Source: Candidatus Cloacimonadota bacterium | GTDB lineage: Bacteria; Cloacimonadota; Cloacimonadia; Cloacimonadales; TCS61 | NCBI GenBank assembly: GCA_016931665.1 | Contig: JAFGEH010000005.1 | Span: forward strand, 1-17,607 | Reading direction: 5' to 3' | Length of the DNA stretch: 17,607 bases | Part shown: positions 17,001-17,607 of the stretch, piece after piece | Layout: the number at the start of each line of letters is the position of its first letter | Numbering within the stretch: position 1 is the stretch's first letter | Translations under genes and position numbers: made by a program | Notes under the pieces: model-generated | What the model saw: only the letters and a program-made list of their open reading frames with translations | What the model was told of the DNA's origin: nothing | Databases searched by the model: none

Positions 17001-17117
17001 CTCTACCTGTTGCCATAATTCTTTATACTGCATTTCAGGGCTATCCTGATGGACGGTTTCTGCAATGATAAATGGAATTATAAACAGGGAATAAATTATT
17101 ATTAAAAGGTATTTCAC
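11016..17117 (-). CDS. Exported bacterial alpha-2-macroglobulin with intact thioester motif
   Basis: A 2,033-residue protease-trap protein. It starts at a GTG with GGAGG 8 nt upstream. The signal peptide is a Leu/Ile-rich core with probable cleavage after FIIA (residue 19). No lipobox cysteine follows, so the mature protein should be soluble in the periplasm or secreted. Residues about 25-400 are helical and TPR-like. Macroglobulin domains follow, including MG2 with DRSIYRPGQTVYFKG around 603-617. An acidic linker lies near 1190-1235. The conserved alpha-2-macroglobulin segment is VRTNFDETAFF around 1236-1246. The thioester domain has YPYECSEQ, Cys1485 and Gln1488 forming the CxEQ bond. A C-terminal MG/receptor-binding-like domain closes the protein. 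The size and N-terminal region match Bacteroidota/FCB-type members more than E. coli YfhM. No pbpC neighbour is present. A terminator-like hairpin stands in its leader. Confidence 0.93.
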   Translation of the reverse strand: MKYLLIIIYSLFIIPFIIAETVHQDSPEMQYKELWQQVEQAESKGLPQTALEKVDQILYRSKQNQDGPQYVKAVIYRIKLVAEREDDSDLEIFSFLEKEIEDAVFPVKQILHSLLAETYWQYYQQRRWMIFDRTETVEFEHQDIRTWSLSQFVTASADNFLQSLQPVEELSQKKIDCYEIILLPGNTRELRPTLYDFLAHRALDFLLNDEASLLRPVFEFTLDSDEYFSPWQEFAHLQIVTQDTLSLKYKAITILQTLMVRHENDQEKDALIDIDLKRLKLVYNLSINSDKHNLYENALLELQKINRDSAVVAEINYELASFLYEQSNKYQPGEDDRYKFYRKQAYDLCQKTRDQYPESRGAANCEHLLSRLEEKSLMVTTEKINPTGTNWQAFIKFRNISEIYFRIIETSYDEILKKPIEYDQNIKYFLMKNIIAADVIQFPVEEDFNEHSLEIALPPLAAGQYFLLLSADPVFSLEDNAIAASFMTISDLSYIQRRTDDALELNFRHRTSGKSMSDVRVTPWEEYYDYDSRQYSMRRIPQSYFSDKTGKVTIPLPIPAAPEGSLKLEMSYENDVLRTGERFYNYVYGKQDLKEIRTFFFTDRSIYRPGQTVYFKGIILETDGKINRVKTGFRTTVTLFDVNYQKMGEIDLVTSEFGSFHGQFTIPAGVLTGMFHLTNQIGSHFFSVEEYKRPQFEVTLDPLQGSYSVGEKISVTGQAKAYAGYNIDNADLTYKVIRRISLPRWWYFWRSFYRPSTETMITYGTSRTNEEGRFQIEFEAVPDRNFSSGDEPVFTYQIMVDVTDINGETRSGQAHVNIGYTRLRLDLDIPEMVNRDQENHFYMINSTNLNGVYEASQGKIVVHRLKNPDRVLREKRWPQPDINLLSEQEYNQLFPWDRYRNEPGMNFWEIDKEIWRGSFDTEELKGVEFLTLPEWEQGGYRVEINAQDNAGNEVKDIKFFTLFSEKSAEIPYPATYIFTPLQAGGEPGETARFLIGSGYRDTRVLYEIELDGRIVAQEWLHLSSSQQIIEIPLKEEHRGNFAVHFSFVRQNRAYSFSQAVSVPWSNRQLYMEFETFRDKLQPGEKEEWRIKIRGSQGEKVAAELVASLYDASLDAFRPHNWSFNPDTYYSTRLGWYYQGNFTSASTSPVFANWNRYVSPARKEYDSLNLFGMNWYRAFPGRGGTAFFKAEMSDELGSVGDFEGKESPPQENEMPESTTAIQGDKVMEETLPGIEVRTNFDETAFFYPELKTNEDGDFLISFTIPQALTRWKMLGIAHTPDVRHGYITNLLVTQKELMIVPNAPRFFRQGDSMEFTAKITNLSEQDLRGTAILEFYDAITMQPVSREFGVTGISSDDDQDDRTEWVIPEAECLFSTIADQSTLVKWQIKVPENIGAVVYRITARAGNLTDGEEKAIPVLSNRMLVTESLPLPVREKQSKEFRFEKLLASGESASLKHHKLTLEFTSNPAWYAVQALPYMMEYPYECSEQIFTRFYANSIASHIAASDPAIKRVFDQWKSRPGSSALLSNLEKNQELKSIMLEETPWVLNAGDESERKRRIAILFDLNRLTNELQSAQIKLRDAQVSNGGWPWFKGMPESRYITQHIVAGFGHLDKLGIQRVRSDAMVWEMIRKAVLYLDERINDDYQWLLKNSTSLDSDHIYQTQIHYLYARSYFNDIPIKSKNKTAFNYYQGQAQKYWLNKSKYMQGMLALALNRFDDRKTPLDIINSLREYARHSEEMGMYWKDFWLGYYWYEAPIETQALLIEAFTEVAQDLQAVEEMKVWLLKQKQTQDWRTTRATVEACYALLLQGTNLLSNNQLAEITINGKKVDLGQLEDVEIEAGTGYFKTSWNYSEIVPAMGDVQVYNPNNVAAWGSLYWQYFEDLDKITPHQTPLQLSKQVFLEKTTDRGALIEPVTESTNLAIGSRLKVRIELRVDRDMEFVHMKDMRASCLEPENVISSYKWQGGLGYYESTRDASTNFFFDYLPKGTYVFEYALRVTHAGNYSNGITNIQCMYAPEFSAHSSGIRIKTVYK

Positions 17118-17125
17118 GCAGCCTT

Positions 17126-17130
17126 CCTCC
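17126..17130 (-). promoter_or_regulatory. Ribosome binding site for the GTG start of the alpha-2-macroglobulin
   Basis: GGAGG on the minus strand, within GAAGGAGGAAG, lies 8 nt upstream of the GTG at 17117 and decides this non-ATG start. The same 11-base block precedes the neighbouring 131-residue gene. Confidence 0.75.
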
Positions 17131-17142
17131 TTCTCTGAACAT

Positions 17143-17183
17143 AAAAAAACTGGATGTCACTCCGCTTCCGGGGTGGCATCCAG
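17143..17183 (-). terminator. Intrinsic-terminator-like hairpin between the small helical gene and the alpha-2-macroglobulin
   Basis: On the minus strand, CTGGATG...CATCCAG forms a perfect 7-bp outer stem (17183-17177 with 17156-17150). It continues inward with 3-bp and 3-bp segments broken by two A-C mismatches and closes on a GAAG tetraloop. Seven T residues (17149-17143) follow directly. It begins 9 bp after the stop of the 131-residue gene. On the plus strand the same stem has two G-U wobbles and no T tract, so it is oriented for minus-strand transcription. Only 25 nt separate the T tract from the next start codon, so it may act as an attenuator or partial terminator. Confidence 0.8.
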
Positions 17184-17192
17184 ACAAATCAA

Positions 17193-17588
17193 TTATTCTT
17201 CATCCTGACGGCAGGATTTTTTAGAATGGGGTTTTTTGCTGACATAGACATCCCTGGCCCCCTCATAAAATCCCTTCAGGGCATCCTGCGTGAAGCTGGC
17301 TACTTTGGGTGCGTTCTCTTTAATGGTTTCGCCAATTACTTTACTGGCCTTTTTAAGAAACTCCTCAGTTGCAGGCTGAGCATTCTTGGCTCCCTGTTTG
17401 GCTCCCTCCAGGGCTTCATTGGCCAGTTTGAGAAGCTTTTCTTTGGTGGAAAGATCTTCGTCTTTTGCAGTATGAACAACCTCTTTAGTAATCTTGGTTA
17501 AAGCCTGAACCAAGTCTTCGCCTAATTCATAAGCTTTGCTTACACTCTCTCTCACCTTTTCTGTTACTTTGCTTTCCTTTTCTTCCAT
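17193..17588 (-). CDS. Small charged helical protein (LEA/phasin-like composition), function unknown
   Basis: A 131-residue protein rich in Lys, Glu and Ala, with no signal peptide, membrane segment or catalytic motif. Nearly the whole chain reads as amphipathic helix with repeating patterns such as KLLKLANEALEGAKQGAK (about 52-69) and KKASKVIGETIKENAPKVA. This recalls LEA-like, phasin-like or DUF6781-type small helical proteins; none can be assigned firmly. The tail carries a basic stretch with one cysteine (KKPHSKKSCRQDEE). The ATG has GGAGG 5 nt upstream. It lies upstream of the alpha-2-macroglobulin on the same strand, separated by the hairpin, so the two may share a promoter outside the window. 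The codon pattern and ribosome binding site support a real gene. Confidence 0.78.
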   Translation of the reverse strand: MEEKESKVTEKVRESVSKAYELGEDLVQALTKITKEVVHTAKDEDLSTKEKLLKLANEALEGAKQGAKNAQPATEEFLKKASKVIGETIKENAPKVASFTQDALKGFYEGARDVYVSKKPHSKKSCRQDEE

Positions 17589-17607
17589 TTCTTCCTCCTT
17601 CTTCAGA

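Noticed and set aside
1..17607. CRISPR array, insertion sequence, tRNA or phage genes
   Set aside because: No regularly spaced repeats, transposase motifs, terminal inverted repeats, cloverleaf-like sequence or phage proteins were seen; nearly all sequence is accounted for by nine chromosomal genes plus a possible partial one at the left edge.

Overview
The window is densely coding, moderate-GC DNA (mid-40s percent by eye, not computed). No intergenic gap exceeds about 140 bp. It most likely comes from a Gram-negative anaerobe. The signs are two Sec signal peptides on large exported proteins, a roughly 2,000-residue bacterial alpha-2-macroglobulin with a helical N-terminal region of the kind known from the Bacteroidota/FCB group, and a ferrous (Feo) rather than ferric iron uptake system. 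Clear AGGAGG-type ribosome binding sites argue against a typical Bacteroidota genome. A Cloacimonadota-like, spirochaete-like or related lineage fits better, but this is inference; nothing in the window fixes the phylum.

Layout. recG (minus strand, 66-2150) is divergent from a two-gene plus-strand unit: an exported S9D glutamyl-endopeptidase-like serine peptidase (2290-4698) and a cytoplasmic patatin-like phospholipase (4714-5520). A consensus-like sigma-70 promoter drives this unit, and its -35 box has been read as a spurious TTG start. The unit converges on a minus-strand iron cluster. In transcription order this is fur (9738-9286), feoB (9289-7070, overlapping fur by 4 nt), a 354-aa protein with a GyrI-like N-terminal part and a cysteine-rich C-terminal domain (7021-5957), and feoA (5836-5543). 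A perfect 8-1-8 palindrome matching a Fur box lies upstream of fur. A second, weaker Fur-like site overlaps the -35 of an apparent internal promoter for feoA.

Upstream of the iron cluster on the same strand are a fold-III PLP enzyme of the D-serine dehydratase/D-threonine aldolase family (10920-9835), a 2,033-aa alpha-2-macroglobulin with an intact CxEQ thioester motif (17117-11016) and a 131-aa charged helical protein (17588-17193). An intrinsic-terminator-like hairpin with a T7 tract ends only 25 nt before the alpha-2-macroglobulin start codon, so expression of that gene may depend on readthrough or attenuation.

How the genes may work together. The fur-feoB-x-feoA block is a self-regulated Fe(II) import module that has acquired an unusual putative ligand- or metal-binding protein. 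The alpha-2-macroglobulin (protease trap) and the S9D peptidase are exported proteins of the envelope or outside. No CRISPR array, insertion sequence, tRNA or rRNA gene was seen.
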